DNA from: Methylophaga pinxianii
Lineage (GTDB): Bacteria; Pseudomonadota; Gammaproteobacteria; Nitrosococcales; Methylophagaceae
Direction: 5' to 3'
Assembly: GCF_020447225.1 (NCBI RefSeq)
Contig: NZ_JAJAEO010000172.1
Coordinates: forward strand, 1 to 60,408
Length of the DNA stretch: 60,408 nucleotides
Both the position numbers and the translations under genes were made by a program. The notes beneath the pieces are model-generated. The model was not told the DNA's origin. It searched no databases and saw only the letters and a program-made list of their open reading frames with translations. Within the stretch, counting starts at the first letter, position 1, and each line of letters opens with the position of its first letter. Positions 45,466 through 54,136 of the stretch are shown piece by piece.

Positions 45466-45498
45466 ATCAGCAAGAACCAGTATTTGGTTCTTGCTGAT
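45466..45498 (+). terminator. Long hairpin after the cytochrome gene
   Basis: ATCAGCAAGAACCA (45466-45479) and TGGTTCTTGCTGAT (45485-45498) form a perfect 14-bp stem with a 5-base loop, 15 bp after the stop. There is no T tract, so it may protect the mRNA end or work with Rho. Confidence 0.6.
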
Positions 45499-45587
45499 GT
45501 GTGAGAACCAAAGCGTAATTTTAATCATCATAAGCAATATGCTGTAACGATTATCGTCTAGCATCGACAGGGATCACACCAGCCACC

Positions 45588-48407
45588 ATGAGCTTACTCA
45601 GTTTTAATCTTCCCTTAGCCGTACTACTTCCTTTTGCAGCCGCACCACTTGCTGCATGGGTAACCCGATATAACCGTTTGGCTTCTGCGTGGGTTGCTGG
45701 ACTGACGACGTTATTGACCCTGGCCGTTCTATTTCCATCCATGCAGGCCGTTTTTGCGGGTGAAACGCTGATTCAACAATGGGCCTGGCTGCCGGATATT
45801 GGTTTCAACCTGGCATTTCGACTTGATGGTCTGGCGTTGTTGTTTGCCTTACTAATCCTGCTGATCGGGCTGCTGATTATTTTCTATGCCCGCTATTATT
45901 TATCCACCAAAGACTCAATGGGCCGGTTTTACGCCTATATGTTGATGTTTATGGGGTCAATGCTGGGGATTGTTTTATCCGAGAACCTGTTACAACTGGT
46001 GGTATTCTGGGAACTCACCTCAATCACCTCATTCTTGCTGATCAGCTACTGGCAACATCGCCAGGATGCACGTCAAGGTGCCCGCATGGCATTAGCCATC
46101 ACTGGCGCAGGTGGCCTGGCATTGTTGGGTGGTGTGTTATTACTGGGACATATTGTTGGCAGTTATGAACTGACCCAAGTGCTGGCTTCAGGCGATTTAA
46201 TCAGAGAACATGATTTATATTTGCCGGCCTTGTTGCTGATTTTACTGGGTGTTTTCACCAAGTCAGCTCAGTTTCCTTTTCATTTCTGGCTACCACATGC
46301 CATGGCGGCCCCGACCCCGGTATCTGCGTATCTGCATTCCGCCACCATGGTAAAAGCCGGGATATTTTTACTGGCGCGCTTTTTCCCGGCGTTATCCGGC
46401 ACACCGGAATGGAGCTGGCTGGTCGGCACCGCTGGTATGCTGACCTTATTAATTGGCGCCTATGTCGCTTTATTCAAACATGATCTCAAAGGTTTGTTAG
46501 CCTACTCCACATTAAGTCATCTGGGACTGATTACCCTGTTGTTCGGTTTTGGTAGTCAAATGGCACTGGTCGCTGCCATCTTCCATATCATCAACCACGC
46601 CACCTTCAAAGGCTCATTATTTATGGTGGCTGGCATTATCGATCATGAATCCGGCACCCGTGATATGCGCAAACTAAATGGTTTGTTCAAGATGATGCCG
46701 CATACCGCGATGCTTGCCATGGTCGCTGCTGCGGCAATGGCTGGTGTCCCCTTGCTGAATGGTTTCTTAAGTAAAGAAATGTTTTTCGAACAAGCGATCA
46801 GCGCATCGGATACGACGCTGGCAGCCTGGACAATTCCGGCATTGGTGACCCTGGCAGCTATCTTCTCCGTGGCCTATTCACTGCGATTTATTCATGATGT
46901 GTTTTTTAACGGCGAACCGATTGATCTGCCTAAAACACCGCATGAACCTCCACGGTTTATGAAAATACCGGTCGATATTCTGGTGGTATTGTGTCTGATT
47001 GTCGGGGTTGCGCCCATGCTGTTGATTGGGCCAATTCTCTCTGTGGCGGTAGCTTCAAGTCTGCAAGCCCCTGCACCTGAATTCAGTCTGGCGATCTGGC
47101 ATGGTTTTAACCTGCCCTTAATGATGAGCTTTATTGCCCTGGTATTAGGGGTCGGGGTTTATACCATCCGGCATCGCCTGTTTGCCTGGCATGACAGATG
47201 TCTGCACGGTATTGACGGTAAGGCTGTATTTGACTGGTTGCTGTGGAAAACCATCCGTTTTTCCAAAAAGATTACCAATTATTTTGATCAAACGACCCTT
47301 CAACCCGCCGTTACCTGGGTCATTGGTGGTGCGCTGGTACTGAGTACCGCGACGTTCTTTCAGTTTAACTCTCCCTTACTTGGCGATCGGGCTTTGATGG
47401 AGGCTGATGTCATTACCATCCTGATGGCATTAATGTTAATCGTTGCCAGCCTGTTAACCGCGGCGTTACATCATCAACGTCTGGTTTCACTGATTACCAT
47501 TGGCGTTGTCGGGCTGGTGGTCGCCCTGGGATTTGTAAAGTTTTCCGCTCCCGATTTGGCTTTGACCCAGCTTTCTGTTGAGGTAGTGACTATTGTACTG
47601 TTGCTGTTGGCCCTGTTCTTTTTACCACAACACACACCTCAGGAACGCAGTTATATCCGCTTTAGCCGTGATGCGATTATTTCGATCGCTGCTGCTGGGG
47701 CAGTATTTATGTTAACCATGGCGGTGTTAAGTCGCGAATATTCATCTATTGCCAACTTCTTTATTGAGAATGCCAAACCCGGCGGTGGTGGAAGTAATGT
47801 AGTCAATGTCATTCTGGTCGACTTCCGTGGTTTTGATACCTTGGGTGAAATCGTCGTATTGGCACTGGCTGGTCTAGGTGTCTTTGCGATGCTGGAAGGC
47901 TTGAAACTCACAGCCCCAGCCAAAGATATTGATGGCCTGACCTGGAGCCATGATCCACATCCACCGATCATGCAAACCCTCACCCGTCTGCTTTTCCCAT
48001 TAATGTTGATGGTCGCCGCCTTTATCTTCCTGCGCGGCCACAACTTGCCGGGCGGAGGTTTTATCGCCGGTTTAATTGCCTCGGTCGCGTTGATTTCACA
48101 ATATCTGGCAAATGGTATCGACTGGACTAATGATCGTCTGAGAATTGATATGCATCGTTTGTTGTGGATAGGTCTGATGATTGCAACCGGTACCGGTGTG
48201 GTGTCGATGCTGTTGGGTTACCCCTTCCTGACCTCGGCATTCACCTATCTGACATGGCCTGTTGTGGGCAAGTTTGAAGTGGCCAGTGCGATAGCATTTG
48301 ATTTAGGGGTATTTCTGGTAGTGGTTGGTGCCACCGTCATGATTCTCGTTGAGCTTGGCAAACTGAGTCATGCTGCACATTTCACCAATGTTGAGGATAA
48401 CAAGTAA
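45588..48407 (+). CDS. mnhA: Mrp-type Na+/H+ antiporter subunit A fused to B
   Basis: 939 aa. The long proton-channel part is homologous to NuoL ([38 protein letters not shown]). The C-terminal 150 residues (from about 785) carry the MnhB domain ([10 protein letters not shown]). Such MrpA-B fusions are common in proteobacteria and explain why no separate mnhB gene exists here. It is the first gene of a six-gene operon. The ribosome site before the ATG is weak. The region 45499-45587 shows no gene. Confidence 0.95.
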   Translation: MSLLSFNLPLAVLLPFAAAPLAAWVTRYNRLASAWVAGLTTLLTLAVLFPSMQAVFAGETLIQQWAWLPDIGFNLAFRLDGLALLFALLILLIGLLIIFYARYYLSTKDSMGRFYAYMLMFMGSMLGIVLSENLLQLVVFWELTSITSFLLISYWQHRQDARQGARMALAITGAGGLALLGGVLLLGHIVGSYELTQVLASGDLIREHDLYLPALLLILLGVFTKSAQFPFHFWLPHAMAAPTPVSAYLHSATMVKAGIFLLARFFPALSGTPEWSWLVGTAGMLTLLIGAYVALFKHDLKGLLAYSTLSHLGLITLLFGFGSQMALVAAIFHIINHATFKGSLFMVAGIIDHESGTRDMRKLNGLFKMMPHTAMLAMVAAAAMAGVPLLNGFLSKEMFFEQAISASDTTLAAWTIPALVTLAAIFSVAYSLRFIHDVFFNGEPIDLPKTPHEPPRFMKIPVDILVVLCLIVGVAPMLLIGPILSVAVASSLQAPAPEFSLAIWHGFNLPLMMSFIALVLGVGVYTIRHRLFAWHDRCLHGIDGKAVFDWLLWKTIRFSKKITNYFDQTTLQPAVTWVIGGALVLSTATFFQFNSPLLGDRALMEADVITILMALMLIVASLLTAALHHQRLVSLITIGVVGLVVALGFVKFSAPDLALTQLSVEVVTIVLLLLALFFLPQHTPQERSYIRFSRDAIISIAAAGAVFMLTMAVLSREYSSIANFFIENAKPGGGGSNVVNVILVDFRGFDTLGEIVVLALAGLGVFAMLEGLKLTAPAKDIDGLTWSHDPHPPIMQTLTRLLFPLMLMVAAFIFLRGHNLPGGGFIAGLIASVALISQYLANGIDWTNDRLRIDMHRLLWIGLMIATGTGVVSMLLGYPFLTSAFTYLTWPVVGKFEVASAIAFDLGVFLVVVGATVMILVELGKLSHAAHFTNVEDNK

Positions 48408-48796
48408 TGGAGTGGCTAATTGCCAGCGTCATTTCCGTAATGACAGGATGCGGAGTGTATCTCACCTTAAGAGCGAGAACTTTCCCAGTCGTATTGGGCC
48501 TGACCCTGCTGGCCTATGCGGTCAATGTCTTTCTGTTTAGCATGGGCCGTTTGCAAATCGGTATACCGGCAGTCATTGATCCGGCAGCGGCCGACTACAC
48601 CGATCCGCTCCCTCAAGCTTTGGTTTTAACCGCGATTGTGATTGCGTTTGGCATGACAGCTTTTCTGATCGTTTTAGCCTTAAAAGCACGCAGTGAACTC
48701 GGCAACGATCATGTGGATGGTCTGCATCGTTCTGAAGATGAACTTAAAGCGACCAAACACGCTACAAAAACAGAAACTGAACGGAGTCCATCATGA
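48407..48796 (+). CDS. mnhC: Mrp antiporter subunit C
   Basis: 129 aa with three helices, homologous to NuoK. The helix pattern, the I-D-P-A-A-A-D-Y-T-D-P-L-P-Q-A-L-V-L-T-A-I-V-I segment and the position between A and D identify it. A charged C-terminal tail of about 30 residues is slightly longer than usual. Its start overlaps the mnhA stop (TAATG). Confidence 0.93.
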   Translation: MEWLIASVISVMTGCGVYLTLRARTFPVVLGLTLLAYAVNVFLFSMGRLQIGIPAVIDPAAADYTDPLPQALVLTAIVIAFGMTAFLIVLALKARSELGNDHVDGLHRSEDELKATKHATKTETERSPS

Positions 48797-50319
48797 GTCC
48801 GTTTACTATTTTGCCGGTATTACTGCCATTAATTGGCGGCATTTTGATGCTGATGGCACGGCCGGCAGGCATTCAAACACAGCGTATTTTAAATCTGATT
48901 TTAACGGCCTTGTTGACAGGCGTGGGGCTGGTCAGTTTACAACTGGCTAATAGTGATATTTATCAAGTGGTTTTACTGGGAAACTGGCAAGCACCTTTTG
49001 GAATTGTCATGGTGCTGGATCGTTTATCAGCCTTGATGTTAGTGCTGACCGCTTTGCTGGCACTGGGTGCGTTGTGGTATGCCATTCGCACAGATACGGA
49101 TAAGCAGGGACAACATTTTCATGTCTTGTTCCAGTTACAACTGTTCGGTTTGAACGGTGCCTTTATGACCGGCGATGTGTTTAACCTGTTTGTCTTCTTT
49201 GAGGTATTGCTGCTTGCATCGTACGGCTTACTCCTCCACGGCGGCGGACGTTTAAGAACGCGTGCCGGGTTGCATTATGTTGTTATCAACCTGATTGGCT
49301 CAACCTTATTCCTGTTTGCTGTTGGCACACTTTACGGCATTCTGGGTACCCTGAATATTGCTGATATGGCGATGGCCGTGCGCAATGTGTCCGCCGCCGA
49401 TCAGGGTATCGTCGCCACTGCCGCCGTATTATTACTGGTTGTCTTTGGTATTAAAGCCGCAATGTTCCCGCTTTATCTGTGGCTGCCGGGTGCTTATGCC
49501 TACACTTCAGCGCCTGTCGCGGCATTATTTGCCATTATGACCAAGGTCGGTCTCTACGCCATCATTCGGGTGCATGGCACCATCTTCAGTGAAGAAGCCG
49601 GTGATTTGGCATTTGTGCATGTTGAATGGGTTTTATTGCTGGGCTTAGTCACCTTGGCATTAGCAGCTTTCGGCGTGCTGGCCGCAAGAGCATTACGTCG
49701 TCAGGTAGCCTATTTGATTTTAGCGTCGGTCGCGACCTTAATGATTGCCATCGGTATCAATAACGAAGCGGCGCTTTCAGCAACGCTCTATTATTTGATT
49801 CATTCCACTATGCTGGGTGCAGCGATGTTCTTAATTGCTGATGTGATCATGAAAGGCCGTGGCATTTATGCCGATTCGTTTACCAAAGCCATTCCGATTG
49901 ATCGCCCCATCATTGTGGGTTCAGTGTTTATGGTGTTAGGAATTGCATTAACCGGGATGCCACCCTTGTCGGGCTTTTTCGGTAAGGTAATGATTTTGGA
50001 TGCGGCCCTGAATCACCCATGGTTTGCGGCCATTTTAGCTGTTGTGTTAATTGCTGGTCTGGTGATGATTATTTCTGTCGCCCGCTCGGGTTCACTTCTG
50101 TTTTACAGTGTGCAAAAAGAAGAAGATCAAACTCCGGCTCCGTTAAATAAATCCGCTTTTGTTGCGGTGATCATGCTGATGCTGGTCAGTCCTTTGATGG
50201 TGGCCTTTGCTAAACCGTTAACCGAACTCACCAGTCAAATTGCTGGACAGTTATATAACGAACAGGTTTATATTGATGCTGTGTTAAGTACGGTTGCTCA
50301 TGGAGATAACAGCAAATGA
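48793..50319 (+). CDS. mnhD: Mrp antiporter subunit D
   Basis: 508 aa, about 14 helices, homologous to NuoM/N. F-V-F-F-E-V-L-L-L-A-S-Y, K-A-A-M-F-P-L-Y-L-W-L-P-G-A-Y and M-P-P-L-S-G-F-F-G-K are typical. It forms a second proton path in the hetero-oligomeric antiporter. It overlaps both neighbours by four bases. Confidence 0.95.
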   Translation: MSPFTILPVLLPLIGGILMLMARPAGIQTQRILNLILTALLTGVGLVSLQLANSDIYQVVLLGNWQAPFGIVMVLDRLSALMLVLTALLALGALWYAIRTDTDKQGQHFHVLFQLQLFGLNGAFMTGDVFNLFVFFEVLLLASYGLLLHGGGRLRTRAGLHYVVINLIGSTLFLFAVGTLYGILGTLNIADMAMAVRNVSAADQGIVATAAVLLLVVFGIKAAMFPLYLWLPGAYAYTSAPVAALFAIMTKVGLYAIIRVHGTIFSEEAGDLAFVHVEWVLLLGLVTLALAAFGVLAARALRRQVAYLILASVATLMIAIGINNEAALSATLYYLIHSTMLGAAMFLIADVIMKGRGIYADSFTKAIPIDRPIIVGSVFMVLGIALTGMPPLSGFFGKVMILDAALNHPWFAAILAVVLIAGLVMIISVARSGSLLFYSVQKEEDQTPAPLNKSAFVAVIMLMLVSPLMVAFAKPLTELTSQIAGQLYNEQVYIDAVLSTVAHGDNSK

Positions 50320-50810
50320 TTCAGCGGCTATTTCCCCATCCATTACTCAGCCTGATTTTATGGGGCATCTGGTTATTACTCAATAACACGCTAAGTGCAG
50401 GTCATATCGTACTTGGTGCCGTCCTGGCGATTTTTATTCCCTGGCTGACATCCAGTTACTGGCCAGAAAAAATCCTGATTCGTCGTCCCTGGATGTTAGT
50501 GCTTTACATCTTCAGAGTGTTATTTGAAATACTGGTCGCAAATGCTGTAGTTGCCAAACTTATTCTGGGCCCGCAAAAGAAACTAAAACCCGGCTTTTTG
50601 CATTATGAACTGCAATTAACCAGCCCTGTCGGCATTGGTCTGCTAGCCAATACGATTTCCTTAACACCGGGTACGGTCAGTTGTGATCTAACAAAAGACC
50701 GTCGCTATTTATTGATCCATGCTTTGCATATAGATGATGTGGAAGCGATTAGAGCTGAAATTCACAGAAAATTTGAGAAGCCACTGCTGGAGATATTTAT
50801 CACATGCTGA
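50316..50810 (+). CDS. mnhE: Mrp antiporter subunit E
   Basis: 164 aa, membrane protein of the MnhE family: two or three N-terminal helices, then a cytoplasmic domain with L-A-N-T-I-S-L-T-P-G-T-V (the family hallmark). Overlaps mnhD and mnhF. Confidence 0.93.
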   Translation: MIQRLFPHPLLSLILWGIWLLLNNTLSAGHIVLGAVLAIFIPWLTSSYWPEKILIRRPWMLVLYIFRVLFEILVANAVVAKLILGPQKKLKPGFLHYELQLTSPVGIGLLANTISLTPGTVSCDLTKDRRYLLIHALHIDDVEAIRAEIHRKFEKPLLEIFITC

Positions 50811-51073
50811 ATCTGGCCTTATCAATCGCATTTGTCATGGTCGGAATCGCCATCTTACTGAGCTTTATCCGGCTGATTATCGGTCCGAATACACCCGATC
50901 GAATTCTGGCTTTGGATACGCTGTATATCAACACCATTGCACTGCTGATTCTGTTGGGGATTAACCTGCAAAGTGCTTTGTATTTCGAAGCGGCATTGTT
51001 AATCGCCGTTATGGGTTTTATGGGTACGCTTGCGCTTAGCAAATATCTGCTGCGCGGCGATATCATGGAATAG
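50804..51073 (+). CDS. mnhF: Mrp antiporter subunit F
   Basis: 89 aa, three helices. L-I-I-G-P-N-T-P-D-R-I-L-A-L-D-T (about 22-37) is the family signature. Overlaps mnhE by seven bases. Confidence 0.94.
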   Translation: MLNLALSIAFVMVGIAILLSFIRLIIGPNTPDRILALDTLYINTIALLILLGINLQSALYFEAALLIAVMGFMGTLALSKYLLRGDIME

Positions 51074-51081
51074 AGGCAGTT

Positions 51082-51402
51082 ATGCTTGAGTGGATTTTAG
51101 CTATTTTGATTTTAATCGGCGCGTTTTTCACGCTGGTGGGATCCATTGGTTTATACAAACTTTCCGATTTTTATATGCGTTTACACGGCCCCACCAAGGC
51201 CAGTACCTTAGGTGTGGGAGCAATTCTGATTGCTTCTGCCATTCACTTCAGCTTTAAAACCGATGGCGTGAGTTTGCATGAGATTCTGGTCACTCTGTTT
51301 TTATTTATCACCGCTCCGGTCAGTGCACATCTGATGGCAAAAGCGGCCATCCATATCAAAGTCAAACAGGTTGAACGTACCCGTCAGCTTGAAGAAAAAT
51401 AA
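51082..51402 (+). CDS. mnhG: Mrp antiporter subunit G
   Basis: 106 aa, three helices, with [15 protein letters not shown] diagnostic of MnhG/PhaG. It completes the A(B)CDEFG set, so the antiporter, a sodium and pH homeostasis system, should be functional. Confidence 0.94.
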   Translation: MLEWILAILILIGAFFTLVGSIGLYKLSDFYMRLHGPTKASTLGVGAILIASAIHFSFKTDGVSLHEILVTLFLFITAPVSAHLMAKAAIHIKVKQVERTRQLEEK

Positions 51403-51403
51403 C

Positions 51404-51871
51404 ATGGCAGAGTCTCGAAGTCCTCAGATATGGGTTGATGCCGACGCCTGCCCGGTAGTGATTAAAGAAATTCTATATCGAGCGGCTACCCGTACCGAGA
51501 CTCATACGACCTTTATTGCCAACCACAGTTTACGATTACCACCCTCACCTTTTCTCAAATTTCAGCAAGTGCATTCTGGTTTTGATGTTGCGGACAATGA
51601 GATTGTCGAACGCCTGCAAAAAGGTGATTTGGTTATCACTGCGGATATACCCCTGGCGGCCGAAGCCATTGAAAAAGGTGCGCTCGCACTTAATCCCCGA
51701 GGCGAACTCTATACCACTGACACAATCAGCGCCCGCCTTACTATGCGTAATTTTATGGAAACCATGCGTAGCAGTGGTGAACATATGGGCGGCCCTGCGG
51801 CCTTTAACCAACGTGATCGACAAGCGTTTGGTAATCAGTTAGATAAATGGTTACAGAAAGTCAGGCGTTGA
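51404..51871 (+). CDS. YaiI/YqxD-family protein (DUF188)
   Basis: 155 aa from the ATG one base after mnhG; a longer reading into mnhG has no ribosome site. [22 protein letters not shown] and [15 protein letters not shown] are typical of the family, which has a PIN-like fold with a cluster of Asp residues, suggesting nuclease activity. The cellular role is unknown. It is probably carried along on the mnh transcript. Confidence 0.9.
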   Translation: MAESRSPQIWVDADACPVVIKEILYRAATRTETHTTFIANHSLRLPPSPFLKFQQVHSGFDVADNEIVERLQKGDLVITADIPLAAEAIEKGALALNPRGELYTTDTISARLTMRNFMETMRSSGEHMGGPAAFNQRDRQAFGNQLDKWLQKVRR

Positions 51872-52033
51872 TTTGGCAGGACAATGGCCTCATAGTTAAG
51901 ACTCATAGAAGGTAATGGGTATCTGTTACAGCTTAGATTCTTCTGTAATCGATGTTCTCCGTAAAGTAAATGCGCCTGTCGAACTCCTCTGTTCTCTCCA
52001 CAGTCTTACAAAATATTACTAAAGGAAATACAA

Positions 52034-52333
52034 ATGAGTAATGAAAATGACGTTTCTCAGAGAAAAATCCCTGCTGATTTTGACCCTGCCTCAAAAATGG
52101 ACGAGCATAATACGCAGACAAATGAGACAGAGTGTGGCACCGTTGAACGTGACAAAGCCAGCTATGATCATAAGAACGTTGAGAAAGCTGCAGAGGAAAA
52201 AGATCGACGCGATTTGATACTGACACATAAAGAAGCCCAGGCCGGCGGTCCAGACAATATCGCTGCCTGCGGTGAAGAAGATATCGGTGCTAGCCTGGAG
52301 TTTTTAGTCACTAAAGATGATCACCATAAATAA
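52034..52333 (+). CDS. Small hydrophilic acidic protein, unknown
   Basis: 99 aa, highly charged, with no hydrophobic segment and many Asp, Glu, Lys and Asn; two Cys at about 34 and 79. AAAGGAA precedes the ATG. No family is recognised. Composition suggests a partly disordered cytoplasmic or stress protein. It stands alone between the mnh operon and the iron genes. The 160 bp upstream contain nothing else convincing. Confidence 0.55.
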   Translation: MSNENDVSQRKIPADFDPASKMDEHNTQTNETECGTVERDKASYDHKNVEKAAEEKDRRDLILTHKEAQAGGPDNIAACGEEDIGASLEFLVTKDDHHK

Positions 52334-52438
52334 ACCGATGTAGACATTTCTTCTGTTCCCTGTTTCAACTTCATCAATAAACTTCTCATCAAAGACAATA
52401 GCAAAACGTTTAATTAGTTTTCCCGTTCAACAGCTCAC

Positions 52439-52486
52439 TTGCGAGGTTTGTGTTTAAGCAATAGAATGATATTGATTCTCATTACC
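52439..52486 (+). promoter_or_regulatory. Fur-box promoter of fecI-like sigma factor
   Basis: TTGCGA (52439-52444), 17-bp spacer, TAGAAT (52462-52467). Directly behind, at 52468-52486, lies GATATTGATTCTCATTACC, which agrees with the 19-bp Fur consensus at 15 positions. The box covers the expected transcription start and lies 22 bp before the GTG start, so iron-replete Fur should block it. Confidence 0.8.
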
Positions 52487-52508
52487 AAATAACATTCAGG
52501 AGCTTTTT

Positions 52509-53063
52509 GTGAGCAGTGCCCAATCTGTCAGTCATTTTAATGTGCAGGTGCTGTATAGCGAACATCACAACTGGCTGAAATCCTGGTTATATCAAAGGCT
52601 GGGTAATAGCGCAGAGGCCGCCGATTTGACTCAGGATACATTTCTTCGTCTGCTCGGCTTACCGTCATCACGTCACTTTTCCAGTGGCGAACATGCCCGC
52701 AATTTTTTATGTGCTACGGCTAAAAATCTTTGTATTGATCTTTGGCGTCGCAAGGAAATTGAAAAAGCCTGGCACGATACGCTTTCCAGCTATCCAGAAG
52801 AAACCGCTCCTTCAGCCGAACGACAGGCGGCGGTGCTGGAAGCCCTGGAAGAAATCAATCTGATGTTGACCGAGTTACCCAACAAAGTCGCCAAAGCCTT
52901 TTTATTAGCGGTGGTTTGTCAGATGACTGATGCTGAAACAGCCGCTCAATTAGGCGTATCGGATCGCATGGTACGTAAATACGTCGCCAAGGCCATGCTG
53001 GCTTGCCTGAAGCTACACGCTTCTCATACCAGCCGCGAACTAATCTCCGGGTTCGATCCATAA
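52509..53063 (+). CDS. FecI-family ECF sigma factor
   Basis: 184 aa, GTG start with AGGAG six bases upstream. Region 2 is visible (A-A-D-L-T-Q-D-T-F-L-R-L-L-G, about 36-49), as is region 4 near the end (L-P-N-K-V-A-K-A-F-L-L-A and A-A-Q-L-G-V-S-D-R-M-V-R-K-Y-V-A-K-A). It would direct RNA polymerase to the downstream receptor gene when a ferric siderophore is sensed. Its own promoter has a Fur box. A FecR gene starts two bases after the stop. Confidence 0.92.
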   Translation: MSSAQSVSHFNVQVLYSEHHNWLKSWLYQRLGNSAEAADLTQDTFLRLLGLPSSRHFSSGEHARNFLCATAKNLCIDLWRRKEIEKAWHDTLSSYPEETAPSAERQAAVLEALEEINLMLTELPNKVAKAFLLAVVCQMTDAETAAQLGVSDRMVRKYVAKAMLACLKLHASHTSRELISGFDP

Positions 53064-53065
53064 CG

Positions 53066-54040
53066 ATGGCTGAGCCTTCCCATCAAACCCTGGAACAAGC
53101 TGCCGAATGGTTTGCCCTGCTTCGCGATGGCCAGGCCAGTCGTGAACACAAAATAGCCTGGCGTAACTGGCTGGACGCCAGGCCAGAGCATAAAAAAGCG
53201 TGGCATTACGTAGAAAATATCAGCCACAGTTTTGAGACCTTGCAGCAGACGCCGGATCCTCAAAGCACAGCCGATAATCTCTATCATGCCAATCAGCGAT
53301 TACGTCAACGGCGGCGACTCTTAAGTGGCCTGCTCAGTATTACTGTAATCGGTTTTGTGGGCCAGCTGAGTTGGCATAGGAAGTGGCTGCCTGACAGTGT
53401 TATGGCAATTAATGCAGATTATCGTACGGGTGTCGGTCAACAACGCCACATTACGCTAGCTGATGGAAGTCAGCTGTGGCTGAATACAGCAAGCGCTATT
53501 AATGTCGATTACACCGCCAAACAAAGACGCATTGAGCTACTGCATGGCGAAATCTATATTGAAACAGCAAAAGATCCCGGCCGATCATTTGTCGTCGAGA
53601 CTTCGCATGGCCGATTAACAGCACTCGGCACGCAATTTAATGTGATGAATCATTCTCATGATATTGAACTTGCCGTTTATGAGGGCGCAGTAGCTGTGCA
53701 AACCCTGAATAATCAGCAAGCTGAACTTCAGGCGGGTGAAAGTAGCCGGTTTAATGCGGATCAGATACAAGCAAAACAACACGTCATCACCGCACGACAA
53801 GCCTGGCGACAAGGACTTCTGGTCGCAGAAGATATGACGCTTGAAGATCTGATTGCCGAACTCAATCGCTATCATTATGGCTATATCAATATCACAGAAG
53901 AGATTGCTCAACTCAAAGTCTATGGCAGCTTCCCTCTCAATCACACAAAACGCACGCTCAGCATGTTAACCCGGGTTTTACCGATTCAAGTCCGCCAGAT
54001 CTTTCCTGGTTGGATTAAGCTGGAGCCTCAAAGCAGTTAA
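53066..54040 (+). CDS. FecR-family anti-sigma/sigma regulator
   Basis: 324 aa from the ATG two bases after the sigma gene. A cytoplasmic N-terminus of DUF4880 type (A-A-E-W-F-A-L-L-R-D-G) holds the sigma factor. One helix (about 90-110) crosses the membrane. The periplasmic FecR domain has T-G-V-G-Q-Q-R-H-I-T-L-A-D-G-S-x-L-W-L-N-T-x-S, and a DUF4974-like domain ends it. It relays the state of the TonB receptor to FecI. The receptor next to it is broken, so the relay may lack its natural partner. Confidence 0.92.
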   Translation: MAEPSHQTLEQAAEWFALLRDGQASREHKIAWRNWLDARPEHKKAWHYVENISHSFETLQQTPDPQSTADNLYHANQRLRQRRRLLSGLLSITVIGFVGQLSWHRKWLPDSVMAINADYRTGVGQQRHITLADGSQLWLNTASAINVDYTAKQRRIELLHGEIYIETAKDPGRSFVVETSHGRLTALGTQFNVMNHSHDIELAVYEGAVAVQTLNNQQAELQAGESSRFNADQIQAKQHVITARQAWRQGLLVAEDMTLEDLIAELNRYHYGYINITEEIAQLKVYGSFPLNHTKRTLSMLTRVLPIQVRQIFPGWIKLEPQSS

Positions 54041-54136
54041 ATTACCGAGCCAACTTTTATTTCAATTAATGGTTCCGGGTTTCTTCCTCTCATCCGTTTA
54101 TATCGGTATCAACACTAAACTCGATGAGGTAATACC

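Noticed and set aside
47651-48043. 130-codon minus-strand frame opposite mnhA
   Set aside because: Lies wholly inside a well-conserved gene; composition (many Ser, Thr, Pro, Arg) is that of a mirrored membrane-protein frame, and there is no family match.
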